Part shown: piece after piece, positions 1 to 11,779 of the stretch | Layout: each line of letters starts with the position of its first letter | Numbering within the stretch: position 1 is the stretch's first letter | Assembly (NCBI RefSeq): GCF_031755915.1 | Contig: NC_083385.1 | Coordinates: 17,877,001-17,941,000 of the forward strand | Direction: 5' to 3' | Source of the DNA: Ziziphus jujuba | Lineage: Eukaryota; Streptophyta; Magnoliopsida; Rosales; Rhamnaceae | Length of the DNA stretch: 64,000 bases | Program-made: the position numbers and the translations under genes | The notes under the pieces: model-generated | The model's input: the letters and a program-made list of their open reading frames with translations, nothing else | What the model was told of the DNA's origin: nothing | Database searches by the model: none

Positions 1-204
1 ATACTATTCCTGGAGGTGGAGTAGTAGGATTGAACATTAGTTGTATCTATGAGTAGTTTACTTTTAAAATAAATATTGGGCATATCAATATAGTATTTAT
101 ATAGTTTGAATATTTTCTTTATGGTTTGATATTTAAATGCTTATTATATTTGTTTATGATTTGATATTTAAATGCTTATTTATGCATGTATAGATATTTG
201 CTTT

Positions 205-243
<39 letters not shown>

Positions 244-1829
244 TTATATGATGTTTAACATGATTTTAAATGGTTTCAAATTTTAATGATTCATGATAAA
301 TTTGTGAATTTCGATAGTTAAATATTTTAGTATTCAATTTAATGATTTAGCCCACTTGGAAAATAATTTGTTTTAGGAAAGTGGATTAGAATTTGTATAT
401 TTTTAAGCATATGTTTAAGTGTTTTAAATATCAAGATGCTTTGTTGGTATTTACACTATACATTTGTATACATGGTTTTAGTATGAAATGACATTTTAGG
501 ACTTAGAAAATATTTGTATAAGATCCATGGTTTATAAATTCATTAGCAAAATATTTAAACAAGAGGTTTGGTTTCTTGGTATCGAAGTCCGATTCATGGT
601 ATAGTATTTTTTTGAAATGGAAAACTATGGATTAAATATACCTGTTATGAATGCTATATTGTTGGATTTTAGATAATGTACCATATAGTATCAGTGTTCT
701 ATGTTCTATCATTATCAACATGCAGGTTTTAGTCATTCTATAAAAAGTCACAATATAAGAAAATGATGATTAGGCTTTATGCCATTCTTCCAAAGTGATA
801 ACTCGGTTGTATGCCACTTCTTCATGATCATAGTATGATAGTTTGCCATAATAGTTTTAGAATGCTAAAGGGTTGTGATGTTAGTTTATTTCTCCCTCTT
901 TACTGTCCAATCGTGATCTAGGATGCCAAGCATCATGTAGTAGTATTAGGTGGATTATATAGTATATTATTAGATTTTTGTATATTTATTGTTTTACTAT
1001 ATTTTTCATAATTATTTTATGAATTTATTTTTTTTTTATTGTTTTATGCACTATATTTAAATCATGTTCATTTGATTTATAATATTTTGATGGTTTTATT
1101 ATGAAGTATTTGTTTTATGATATTGATTTAGGGTACAAGTTAGGTTTTACAAAATAGTTTTAAAATGAGAATTTTGCAAATGATTGGTACTGTGAGATTT
1201 TGAGAGAAATAAATTTCAAAGTTAAGTTATTATTTTCTCATCATATTATGCTACTCATTGAGATATCTTCAACTCACATTTTATTTGTTTTTAACTTGTA
1301 TACTTTCATTTAAGTAGTTAGAAGTAATCTATCTCGTGTATCACTTGTTAATTTTTGCACCTTACAATAGCCGCGGTATTTATCTTTCTCTTGTATATCC
1401 ATACATTTATCTAAACTTATTGATAATAGTTGTATAATATATATTTACAATTACTATTAGAATGCTCTGGTTTAAATTAGTAGTGACCCTAGTATGCATT
1501 TGTGGTAATAACTAGTAGTATGACAAACTATAATTGTTGATTGTAATTGGGAACGTGTATGCTATTATGGTTTATATATATATATATATATATATACATA
1601 CATATCGAAGTATTATTTTATGTACATGCATTGGTTGTCCACAACTCCATTGGGCTTTCCACAAAGATTATTCGGTAGAACTTTTCTAGGCAATATCACT
1701 TAAGGATCTTTAAGGGATTCTCAAGGCGGGTTCAATCGACATCGAAAGTTAAAATTTAAAATTGATTTATTGACCGATTTAAAGATGTACTAAAATCCTA
1801 TTTGCATAAACTGAACCTTGTAGGGTTTG
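1..1829. other. AT-rich gene-free stretch, probable retrotransposon debris
   Basis: No open frame of coding character is visible. There are (TA)n tracts at about 209-239 and 1570-1595. The style resembles the LTR sequence that follows, but I could not align it to the downstream LTR copy. The exception is about 1745-1825, which resembles sequence just beyond the right LTR at about 13335-13425. Confidence 0.4.
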
Positions 1830-2492
1830 GATTTTTCTTGCCCATTCCACAAGCTTTCTATTGATATAAAGTTTTTAAATTTTGGATGACATTTAATAGT
1901 TTTTTTCACTTTTTGGGTCAATTAGTTTAATACCATATAAATTTGAACTGTGTTTGGACGTATTTGGACAATTTGGATAAAATTCAAGTTGGATTAGTAT
2001 AATTAGGTGTTAATAGGATTCAACAAAAAGATTAATTTCAATAAAGTAGCCTCTAGATGAAAAATCCTAATTTTGAGTATTGGATATTTAGGGCTCACAG
2101 TATAATTGGATTGTTCAGTGTCTAATTTTAAAAATTTTAAAGTTATTAAAATTATTTTGGGACAATGATATGCACTCAATGTCTTTTATTTATTTTTTTG
2201 AGCCTAAAGAATATTTTTTTTATTATTTTAGGCACTTAAACTTATATTGAAAACGATTCGGCAGATAGCTAGTTTGAGTTATAACCTTTGAGTAAATTTT
2301 ATTTTCTGAAATAGTTTTGAGGATTAAGTGTTTTATTATATGTGATATATAAATTACTTTATTATTATTTTTTTTAAAACTATTTGAATTATATGCCTTA
2401 TCACATATTATGAAATAATTATTTAATTTATCATATTATATTATATAAAATAAATGGTTTGATTTAAATAAATTATGTTTTATGGTTATACA

Positions 2493-2532
<40 letters not shown>

Positions 2533-3565
2533 GGTACATGTTAGAATAATTTAACACAATGATTATGGATATTATTTAAATAGTTATATAAATATATTTG
2601 GTTGTAGATTATTATGTACTATATTGTACTATGGATATGAACTTGTTGGACTATTGTTACACTCTCTTATTTGACCTTTCCTTAATTAATCACATGATTC
2701 TTGAAGTTAGAAGGGAGGTTCCAATCTATATCGCCTTTGGGATGTCGATGGTCCCATTGGCAGTTTACCTCTCCCTTGGTAGTCGACAATATACTGAGAC
2801 ACTAGTGGGGTTGTGTGACACGTTATGGTAATGGATATAATGCATAAGATTATTGTTGTTACACTACGGTTATTGTTATAATTTCATAACTCATAAAAAT
2901 ATTATTTTAGTATAAGGTGGAGGGTATTATCTTGTTTTAATTTCTTTATACTATGATTAAGAGTTTTGTGAAAATTGTTTGTCAAAATAGGAGAAACTTT
3001 AAAGAGTGAAAATGAAGTTTTGATAGAAATGATTTTTAAGAATAATATTTATTTTTATAATATCGTATTTGATCACCTATTGGGCTCGTATTATTGTTTT
3101 GTATTTTTAAACTGTTTTTCCTAGACTTCTACTAACAATTGATGCATACTACATTTAGGCACCATGTTATCATCATCATTTTTCATACATTTCTTCATTA
3201 CCTATCTTCACATTCATCACATTTCCGCTATTGATGTATTGGCTCTTTTCTGCTTTTTTATGAGACTATTATATATTTTGTTTTATTTACCTTTGAACTC
3301 ATTTACTTTCTTTTAGAATATTCAGGTGGATTAACATAATATGTATGCTTATTTCTATTTTTCTTTCTCTTGAGTTTGAACCCTTAATGACTATGATTAT
3401 GATTTTCAAAATTTCTATTAAAAGCGGTTATTTTTCTCTTTTATACTATTGGGCTATATCTAATTTGTGAGGAGATCTCACTAATCTCTTAGTATTGATT
3501 TAGTGGGACTTTCCTCGATGAGGCCATCTTAGATGCTTGGATAGGGCTTTAAAGTGGTCTTGTCA
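1830..3565 (+). repeat. 5' LTR copy (3' portion) of the Ty3/gypsy element
   Basis: This stretch aligns by eye along its length with 11150-13293. Shared landmarks include the GATGAAAAAT/AATGAAAAAT stretch, the AATTATGGATAT-type stretches and the ATTTAGTGGGA/ATTTAGTAGGA end region. It stops just before the primer-binding site, with TGTCA at 3561-3565 as the likely terminus. The upstream half present in the right copy, with TATA box and GC-richer leader, was not found here, so this copy looks truncated or replaced at its 5' side. Confidence 0.7.
2494..2530. repeat. (TG)n microsatellite in the left LTR
   Basis: An uninterrupted TG dinucleotide tract lies at the point where the right LTR copy carries a (TA)n tract (11746-11776). 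Flanking sequence on both sides aligns between the two copies. Confidence 0.95.
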
Positions 3566-3568
3566 ACT

Positions 3569-3580
3569 TGGTATCAAAGC
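3569..3580 (+). other. Primer-binding site (initiator tRNA-Met type)
   Basis: TGGTATCAAAGC lies three bases after the proposed LTR end. It differs by one base from TGGTATCAGAGC, the usual plant LTR-retrotransposon site complementary to the 3' end of initiator tRNA-Met. Confidence 0.85.
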
Positions 3581-3713
3581 ATTAGATTTTCTTCATTCCT
3601 GTGGACCTGTAGTGTTGTGTGCATCATAGCCTTTCAACATTGTTTCTACTTCATAGACATTGTCTCTACTTCATATCCTTTATTTAATTTGGCTTTAATA
3701 TCTAGATCCAAGA

Positions 3714-4880
3714 ATGCCTTCAAGATGTAGTAGACCTAGGCATTAGGAAGAGCTAGTAAAGGGTATGGATGAGGCCACCCTAGGGATTGAACACAAAGAG
3801 CATTTGGTTGAGGCTTGGCAAGGGGTATGCATACTAACCATTTGATGCCCTACAATGAAGCAAGCTAGAGACTTAGGTGTAGTGACATTTGAGGGTACCA
3901 CTGATCCGTTAGTAGCATTGACTTGGTTATCTACAATTGAGAAAATTTTGCAAGTGAGCATGCAGTGTCCCGATGAGGACATTGTTAGGATCATCTGTTT
4001 CCTTTTGAAAGGTGATGCTCACACTTGGTGGGTTGGTGAGCAAGCTGTATGATTGATATCGAGTTTTGTCCTTCAGCATACAAGGAATCCAAAAGATTGG
4101 AGTTTAAGAGACTTACTGAGGAGACCATGTTTGTTGCAGAGTATGAGAAGAAGTTTAGAGAGCTAACCACAGTTTGGCCTTTTCATAATTCTTGATGATG
4201 CTGTGAAGAAGTAGAAGTCTTTGAATAGATTGAGTGAACTTATTACTATTGGCATCTCAAGAGCTGACCACCTTGCCTATCAAGCTCTACGAAAGATAGC
4301 CTTACAATTTAAGGAACATATGGAGATGCATAAGCCCCGACAACAACCTTTAAAGGGTACATCTTTAGGCTGTTCTAGTCAAAGATCATCCAAGAAAGAT
4401 TGTATCAGTTTTTGAGCAGCTAGCAGATACGGCTTTAGTGGAGGTAGACCTAGTGCCAGTGGTAATGGATTTCATAGGGTAACTCACAGCCATAGTACCA
4501 GTCAGTAGTCTTTTGGCTTAATGGCAATGGATTTCCCCTTTCTAGGCAGTATAGTGGCCATTAAGGAGGTCAATCTAGTTGGGCACCCAATCCACTTTCT
4601 AGCGTTTGTGGTAGATTTCATATAAGGTGTGAGGGGTGTTTCTACTGTGGACAACATGGTAAATTTAAGAGATAGTGTCCTCTTTGGTTTGCAGGTGGTA
4701 TGAGGACTTCTGGATTTAGTTATTCAATATTAGCAAACTAGATCATATCAATAGACTAGGTTTTCTTAGCATATTGGTTCTAGCTACTCACAGTAATAGG
4801 TTAGTAATGTTGGTAGGCAAGGTGCTCAGCGAGATAGGTTGATGCTACTTCTTCTGGTAGTATAGCACCAATAGTGCATA
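3714..4880 (+). pseudogene. gag pseudogene of the Ty3/gypsy element
   Basis: Gag packages element RNA into virus-like particles. The start ATG at 3714 follows the primer-binding site by about 130 bases and opens with Met-Pro-Ser-Arg, as is common in this clade, then hits a stop within 11 codons. An open piece at 3855-4052 matches the retrotransposon gag core (Phe-Glu-Gly-Thr-Thr-Asp-Pro followed by a Leu-Lys-Gly-Asp-Ala-x-x-Trp-Trp motif). Another piece at 4221-4415 continues it in a different frame. At about 4634-4678 a CCHC zinc knuckle is recognisable but broken: the His position is Lys and a stop codon lies just before the last Cys. Only fragments remain. Confidence 0.75.
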
Positions 4881-4984
4881 AAGGTTCATATAGTGGTCAG
4901 CCAGGGTGACCACCAATTAAGGGTAGAGTCTCTTCGATAATGTAGCAGAAGGCTCTAAAGACATCTGATATGGTTACATGTATA

Positions 4985-7446
4985 ATATTGATTCCCATAT
5001 TCTTACTGATCTTAGAGCTACGCATTCCTTTGTATCACATAATCTAATAACATGGGTGGGTATAAATCTTATTCCTTTATATTCAACCATAAAGGTTTCC
5101 ACACCCACAGGGGATCATTGTGCCTGACTCAAGTATGGAAGGGGTGCACGACCACCATTGGTGACTAGGAGATGGAGGTAGATTTAATTTTATTAGAGCT
5201 ACAGTAATACATATTGTTTTAAGGATGGATTAACATGTAACCAATTATATTTCTATGGATTATTTTAGTAAGGAGATCATCTTTAGGTGATCGGAATTAT
5301 CTAATGTTGTATTTTGTGGGAAGTGTAGGATTCCTTCTTCAGGTTTAATTTTTGATATGGCTACACATAATATGCTTCGAAAAAGGTTTAAGAGATTTTC
5401 AACAAACATCATTAATACTAGAGCCAGTGAGGTGAAGCTTGAGGATATTCGGGTAATGTGAGGCTTTTTAAATGTATTCCTTGAAGATCTTTCTGGGTCA
5501 TTACTACCATAATGAATGGCCTCAATTGAAGACTCAGGTGCAGGAGTTATTGGATAAGGGGTTTGTGAGATAGAATGTGTCTCTTTGGGGTGCGCTAGTT
5601 CTGTTTGTGAAGAAGATAGATGATATTATATGGTTATGTATTGATTATAGACAGCAGAATAAAATTACCATATGGAACTAGCATCCCTTGCTGCATATTG
5701 ATGATTTATTTGATTAGCTACAGAGTGCCAAAGTGTTTTTCAAGATTGACTTGGGGTCAAGGTATTACCAGTTGAGGATTAAGGAATCTGATATCCCTAA
5801 GACTGTCTTCAGGACTGGATATGGACATTATGAGTTTTTGGTGACGTCCTTTCCTTTGACTAATGTTCCTGTAGCCTTCATGGATCTTATAAACAGGGTT
5901 TTACGCCCTTTCTTAGATCGATTTGCTATAGTTTTTATTGAGAACATCTTGGTGTATTCTTCGAGTAAGGACGAGCATGAGGAGCATTTAAGGTTGGTGT
6001 TGCTAACTTTAAAGAAGCATTGGTTGTTTGCTAAGTTTAGCAAGTGTGAGTTTTGGATGGATATAGTAGATTTCCTCAGGCATGTCGTTATGTTTATGGC
6101 ATTTACATGGATTCTCAAAAAGTGGAAGCGGTGTTGAATTGAGAGCAGCCTACTACAATAACTGAGGTGTAGAGTTTCTTGGATTTGAAGGAGTTCTCTA
6201 AGATAGCAGGATCATTCACTATCTGACTAGGAAATGAGTTAAGTTTGTATAGACGGATATATGTAAGCAAAGTTTCCAAGAATTGAAGAAGTTAACTTTG
6301 ACACCAATTCTAACATTACTAGAAGGCGACAAAGGATTTAAGGTTTACACTGATACTTCTCAACAGGGCTTAGGATGTGTATCTATGCTGCATAAGAGGA
6401 TGGTGGCTCATGCTTCCAGCCATTTAAGGATATGAGTTGAATTATCCTACTCATAACTTGGAGCTTATAACAATGATCTTTGCTTTGAAGACTTTGAGAC
6501 ATTACTTGTATGGAGCTACATGTTAGATCTACACTGATCAAAATAGCCTTAAATACCTCTTTACACAGAAGGAGTTAAACTTAAGGAAAAGGAGATGGAT
6601 GGAGCTACTTAAGGATTATGATTGCACCATTAACTACCATCCTGGTAGGTCAAATGTGGTAGATGATACATTAAGTATAAAGGTTCTAAGTTCTTTGGCA
6701 TATGTGTATATAGTGTAGCTTTGTGGAAGTTATGAGTTGTGTTGAGGATGGACCCACATGGACCTCTTTTAACTAGTTTTTGAGTTTGGCCCATACTTAT
6801 TGATTACATTTGTTATGCTCAACTTCATAATCTTTTTTAATGAAGTTGAGAGGTATGGTTACAAAGGGTTCAACTACAGCTTTCATTGTTAGAGATGATG
6901 GCGCTTTGGCTATGGGTACAAGACTTTGCGTTCTTGTAGATGAAGAACTTAAGAGGGAGATTCTTGATGGTGCTTATAGCTCAACATAGCCATGTATTTT
7001 AGCGGCACTACGATGTATCGTACTTCACTAGAGTATTATCGCTGGCGAAGGATGAAGAAGGAGGTTACTAATTAAGTATTCAATTGTTTGGTATGTCCGT
7101 AGATGAAGGTAGAGAGGCAAAAGCTTTCAGGACTTTTGCAATCTTTATTTATTCCAGTATGGAAGTGGGAGGATATCACCATGGATTTTTTGTTCAAACT
7201 TATTTGTACTCACTTAGATCATGATGGTTTTTATGTGATTGATAATCAACTCACGAAGTCCACTCATTGGTCGCCGATTCAGAAGACTTATATATTGTAG
7301 GATTTGGTCAAGCTTTACGTGAAAGAGATTGTGAGTTCACACGGAATTCTTATGTCTATTATCTGAGATAAGGATGCATAGTTCACATCCAAGTTTTAGG
7401 GGAGTTTACAGGCATCTTTGGGTACTAAGTTACATTTTAGTACTAC
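4985..7446 (+). pseudogene. pol pseudogene: protease, reverse transcriptase, RNase H and integrase start
   Basis: In order: a retropepsin-like motif near 5005-5040 (Asp-Leu-Arg-Ala-Thr-His-Ser-Phe, where the usual Gly after Asp-x is Arg); reverse transcriptase at about 5500-6130, best seen in the open piece 5733-6137; RNase H at about 6330-6690 with Tyr-Thr-Asp, later Tyr-Thr-Asp-Gln and a Tyr-His-Pro-Gly-Arg ending; then the integrase zinc-binding CxxC near 7085-7099 and the start of its core at 7103-7446. In the RT the catalytic Asp-Asp pair is replaced by Glu-Asn (Phe-Ile-Glu-Asn-Ile-Leu). There are many in-frame stops and several frameshifts. The element cannot make its own enzymes. Confidence 0.85.
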
Positions 7447-7454
7447 TTTCCACC
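7447..7454. repeat. Left 8-bp target-site duplication of the hAT insertion
   Basis: TTTCCACC here is repeated exactly at 8619-8626, directly flanking the inserted element. Confidence 0.85.
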
Positions 7455-8618
7455 TAGGAATGTCAACGGGATGGGGTGGGTTTGATTTTTCAAATTTCAT
7501 CCCCGTCCCCATGAGAAATTTTTCATTCCATCTCCGCAGTTTTTTCCATTTCCTTACAGGCGGGGCGGGGACGAGGATTTTCATTTGGGAATGGGGTGGG
7601 GCGGTTTTCCCCATTGAAAAGGTAAACTTCTCATCCAAGACCCTAAACCCACCACTAGACTCTGATCTCCACCATAGGCCTGCTACCAGGAAACCACCCT
7701 CTTGGAGAAAAGCCAGGACTCATAGTGGCTCAAGCTGCCACTACTGGGAAAAAAAATTCCATAGCGAATCATGAAGTAGGTCGAAACAGCATTGTTATTG
7801 GAAGATGGATCTTTTTATGCACAGTAGTCCAAAAAAAAAAAATTCTTTTTTGTTGGGTTTCAGAAGAGGAAAAAAAATCAGAGGTAAAGTGAGGAAGACA
7901 ACAATACCAACCGTAGATCCAAATTGAAAACTCCTTCATTTTCAGTCTTAAAAAAAAAAAAAAATCACCAACCAAACCAATAAAGTAGGTTAGAGGAGCT
8001 CAATAGAGCACACCATCTATGGAGGAATAAAGATGAGGAGAACTACATTACAGCAATGGAGAAGAACAACTTGCAAATCTGGTTATCGTTTGTTTTTTCA
8101 GGATGAAATGTTGGATCGGTCTTTTTGTTTCGCACGTGAGAGTGACGAGGCCCCAGAATGGTTGGTAGAGTAGGCCGGAAATGCCTCTACTGAAGTGGAA
8201 GATCAAGGATGAGGGAAGCATGATGATGAGGTCTATTGAAGTGGAAGATCGAGGATGAGGGGAAGAAAAGAAAGAATGATGGTGAGGTTCGGGAGGATGA
8301 GGATAAGGAAAAGGTGGTCAGAGAGTTGGTCAGAAGGGTAGGAAGTCGACGATTTCAGCTAGGAAGTTAGCCGCTGTTTATGGTGGCTACAACTGGCATA
8401 GGCGATCGAGAAAGAATGCTAGGGTTTTCTTAAGAAAATGATGTTTTACTGAAATTATAATATATATATATATATATTAGGCTGGGTACGGGCCGAGGTT
8501 ATTATTCCCCAGCCCCGGCTGGTCCCTGATTCTGATTTTAAGGCTCTGCCCCGAGCCCACCCCATTAGGGGCCGTGCACCTCAGGTATCGGGGTATTCAG
8601 GCCAAATTGTCATTCCTA
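7455..8618. mobile_element. Non-autonomous hAT-type element in the integrase region
   Basis: The element is 1164 bp. It starts TAGGAATGTCAA and ends TTGTCATTCCTA, so the termini form 12-bp inverted repeats with one mismatch. It is flanked by 8-bp direct duplications of TTTCCACC, the usual length for hAT transposons. Integrase homology resumes right after it. Both ends carry GC-rich subterminal stretches (G-rich at 7468-7610, C-rich at 8500-8575) that contrast with the AT-rich middle. No transposase is encoded; the open frame over 7418-7774 straddles retrotransposon and insert and is accidental. It also holds a (TA)n tract at about 8459-8477. Confidence 0.85.
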
Positions 8619-8626
8619 TTTCCACC
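8619..8626. repeat. Right 8-bp target-site duplication of the hAT insertion
   Basis: TTTCCACC, identical to 7447-7454. Confidence 0.85.
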
Positions 8627-8711
8627 TACAAACAGATGGGCAGTCGAAGAAAACTATACAGACTTTGGAGGATATGTTGAGGTCATTTGTACTACAATTT
8701 TAAGAGACTTG
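8627..8711 (+). pseudogene. Integrase fragment between two insertions
   Basis: This short stretch continues the integrase core after the hAT element (Gln-Thr-Asp-Gly-Gln-Ser, then Thr-Leu-Glu-Asp-Met-Leu-Arg) and meets a stop just before the next insertion. It is part of the same decayed gypsy integrase. Confidence 0.75.
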
Positions 8712-9832
8712 TGATACGAACCTAAGTCAACTCGCACCTAAACCCGTATTATATTAGCCCGGATCAGAAAATTAAGTTTAAGTTCTTATAATTACCTCAA
8801 CCCCTAATCAACCTGTGACTAGAACCCTTGCTATATGATGAAGATGCCACAATAGATGATGGATGTCCTATTGATAAATCAAACTAAAACACTTACTCTC
8901 TAATGTTATTTTAGGTGTTCAAAGAGAACTAAAAGAATTCTATTTCACAAATAAATTTCTGAATAATATTAGAGGTGTATTCTCATTGAAAAATAAGTAC
9001 TTAAATAGGCTAAAGTCACAAAATAATAAACCCTAAACAACTAGGTAAAATTCGGCCCAAAGGAATTAGGCAACAAGTGTGGCCGAATTTTTCTTGCTTT
9101 TCTAAACTAATTTGGATTAATTAATTCTCTTATTTTGAATTAGGAATTAATTAATTTACAATGGAAATAATAAAATAATAACTTTCCTAAATTGTTTTGT
9201 CCAGAAAATAAGTAAATAAAAACCAAATAAAAAACTAATTTCCTAAAATAAAAAGTCAAACTCAAATTAAAAAACTAGCTGACTAGTTTTACGACTAAGC
9301 TAGCTTTGATCAATTTTCAACTAGTAAAGACCCCAAATCATATCCAATGTGCCATGTAGGATTCCAAATAGGGTTATGTATGATTCCCATACGTTGCCCT
9401 TAATTGGAACAAAGAGAAAATGCTAAATCAACGAAATGCAGTAAAGCCACAACAAATACAGCATTTTCGGCCAATCACCATTTTGGTTGCTTTTGATTCT
9501 ATCTTCCTTGATTCCATAACCTCTTAATGATATTAAATGAATTTAAGAAGTGTTGAACCCATTTCGTGCTGCTCGGAGTCCATAGTTGCACTAAAACAGC
9601 TATCTGGGTCCATATCGGCCACCACCTGGATGCATAAAATGAGTTTTGTATCTTCGGATATGGATAAACCTTTTTGAGAATTGATAACTCCTTGTATGAA
9701 TCCAGCCAGGTTGTCTTGAAATCTCTTGGCTTGTGCTCTAGTGATTGGCCCAGTCTTCATCTGTATTGGATCAGCACCCTAGCGGGTAGTCGGTTGTACG
9801 GGTTCAGGTGGATTCTCATCAAATTGGGGGTC
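8712..9832 (-). mobile_element. 3' end of a second Ty3/gypsy element, inserted on the opposite strand
   Basis: The - strand reads a polyprotein C-terminus (about 9832 to 9533) followed by non-coding LTR-like sequence that ends at 8712; on the + strand it begins TGATACGAACC. The host integrase homology is interrupted exactly over this interval and resumes at about 9831. No target-site duplication is apparent and only one end of the second element is present, so it arrived by, or was later trimmed by, recombination. LTR limits are uncertain. Confidence 0.6.
9533..9832 (-). pseudogene. C-terminal polyprotein fragment of the inserted gypsy element
   Basis: The - strand shows a Gly-Pro-Ile-Thr-Arg-Ala-Gln-Ala-Lys motif (open piece 9533-9760) preceded by a Pro/Glu-rich stretch containing a stop codon. 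This Gly-Pro-Ile-Thr-Arg-x-x-Ala-Lys pattern is common in plant Ty3/gypsy polyproteins. I place it near the polyprotein end because LTR-like sequence follows. The terminal stop is at 9533-9535. Confidence 0.55.
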
Positions 9833-10345
9833 TCACTTAATTTTATCAAAGTTCACCTACAACAATAGTTATCATTTTAGCATTGGTATGACACCTTATG
9901 AAGCCTTATATGGGAGGAAATGTAAGACTCCTATATGTTTGAGTGAGATTGGTGATTGACAACCCAGAGGTCTTGGCTATGTACAGTGGACAGTTGATAA
10001 AGTCAAGATCATTCGTGAAAGATTAAAAGTAGCTCAAGAAAGACAAAAGAGTTATGCAGATGTTAGAAAAAATGATCTTGAGTTTGAGGTTAGAGATAAA
10101 GTCTTTTGAAACGGCCACTTTAGAAAAGGGTATTGCGTTTTGGGAAGGGAGGAAAATTGAGTCCAAAGTACATTGGGAGGGAGGACTTACCTTATGACGA
10201 GTAGTTGGTACAGATGCTTAACCGTAAAGATTAGAAGCTTCGTACCAAGACCATACCCTTGATGAAAGTCTTATGGAGGGACCATGCAACAGAGGAGGAT
10301 ACATAGAAGCTAGAGGACCATATACGAAGTCAACACCCTCACATT
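9833..10345 (+). pseudogene. Integrase C-terminus and chromodomain-type tail of the gypsy element
   Basis: The host integrase resumes with the conserved Tyr-Asn-Asn-Ser-Tyr-His and Pro-Tyr-Glu-Ala-Leu-Tyr-Gly-Arg motifs near 9857-9920. Later, at about 10230-10320, comes the Val-Leu-Trp-Arg-Asp-His-x-x-Glu-Glu stretch typical of plant chromoviral polyprotein ends. Several stops and a frameshift interrupt it. The chromodomain assignment rests on this motif only. Confidence 0.7.
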
Positions 10346-10387
10346 TTCCACCATTAAGGTACGAATTTCATTGGATGAAATTTCTTT

Positions 10388-10400
10388 AAAGGTAGGAAAG
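10388..10400 (+). other. Polypurine tract
   Basis: AAAGGTAGGAAAG follows a GATGAAATTTCTTT stretch that commonly precedes the polypurine tract in this clade, and sits just before the right LTR. It is less G-rich than usual, consistent with decay. Confidence 0.55.
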
Positions 10401-11743
10401 TTTCGACTATCGATCCAAGATTAGGTTTTGAATGTAAACTTTATTTGGTTGACTAGGATTAATTAGTTTGGCTATTAGTGAGCCCTAAGTTTGACTTTTT
10501 ATTGGTTAATAATTTTGGTTTGACTAATACACCATAGTGTAGTGCTCATCAAATGAGTACGTACACTGGTAGCATGCCTAATTTTGAATTACCGTTAGAA
10601 AGTTATGGCTTTAAAAAGTTTTTAAACACCAATATGTTATCTATATCCAAATCAGTTCTGTGTTCTATCATTTATTGAACTCTAAGCCTATATATATAGG
10701 CATTAAGGAGCGTGCTCAACAGTAAATAAATCAGAAAATACCGAAAAGCCCTTTAGACTTTTAAGACCCAACTCGACTCGAGTCACAACCTGTTTAACGG
10801 CAAACCAGATTAACACCCGATTTGAGCCATCTCAGACCACCAGAGGATGACATGCGCCGATCACCAGGATTTGTCCATGTCTCGGCGGCCAAAACCACCA
10901 AATCCCACGGTTAGCTGCCATTGTACAGGCCGAGTGATGATGGCCTGCTGGTTTTCTAGAGTTCAGCCATTTTCTGGCCATTCCAAGCCTCCCCATATAC
11001 CCTTTCCCTTTATTTTGGACTCTTTGAACCCATTGGCACTCTTCGTTTGTCGAAATTTTTCATGATTTGAGAGATCAATCAACATCAAATTTAGCTAATT
11101 TTTTATGTGTTTTCCAACCACCGACAATGTTTTTGGACCAAAGTGAGCTTAGATCCTTGTTACTCATTTTACAAGCTTTCCATTGATATAAAATATCATT
11201 TGATAATTTTCTATGTTTGGATATAATTGGACAAATTGGATAAAAATTAACGTTAGATTATGTACTTAGATGTTAATGGGATCCAATAGAAAGTTTAATT
11301 TCAATACATTAGCCTCCAAATGAAAAATTCCAATTTTGGATATTATTTAAGGCTCATAATATAATTGAACTGTTCAATGTCCAATTTTAGAAATTTTAGA
11401 GTTATTAAAGTTATTTTCGGATAATAGTATGCATTCAATATCTTTGATTTAATTCTTGAAGCCTAAAAAATATTTTATCATTATTTAAGCACCCAAATTA
11501 ATATTATAGGCAAACCAATAGAGGAGCTAATATGAGCTGTAATTTGTAAGTGAACTTTATTTTTCCAAATGATTTTGGAAATTAAATGTTTGATTGTATG
11601 TGTTATATGAATTACTCTATTATTATTATTTATAGAATTATTTGAAATATATACATTATTATATGCTATGAAATAATTATTTAATTTACCGTATTATAGT
11701 ATATAAAAAGGAATGATTTGACTTAAATAAATTGTAGTTTATG

Positions 11744-11779
<36 letters not shown>

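Noticed and set aside
7418..7774. 118-codon open frame
   Set aside because: It begins in the retrotransposon integrase and runs into the hAT insert; accidental fusion.
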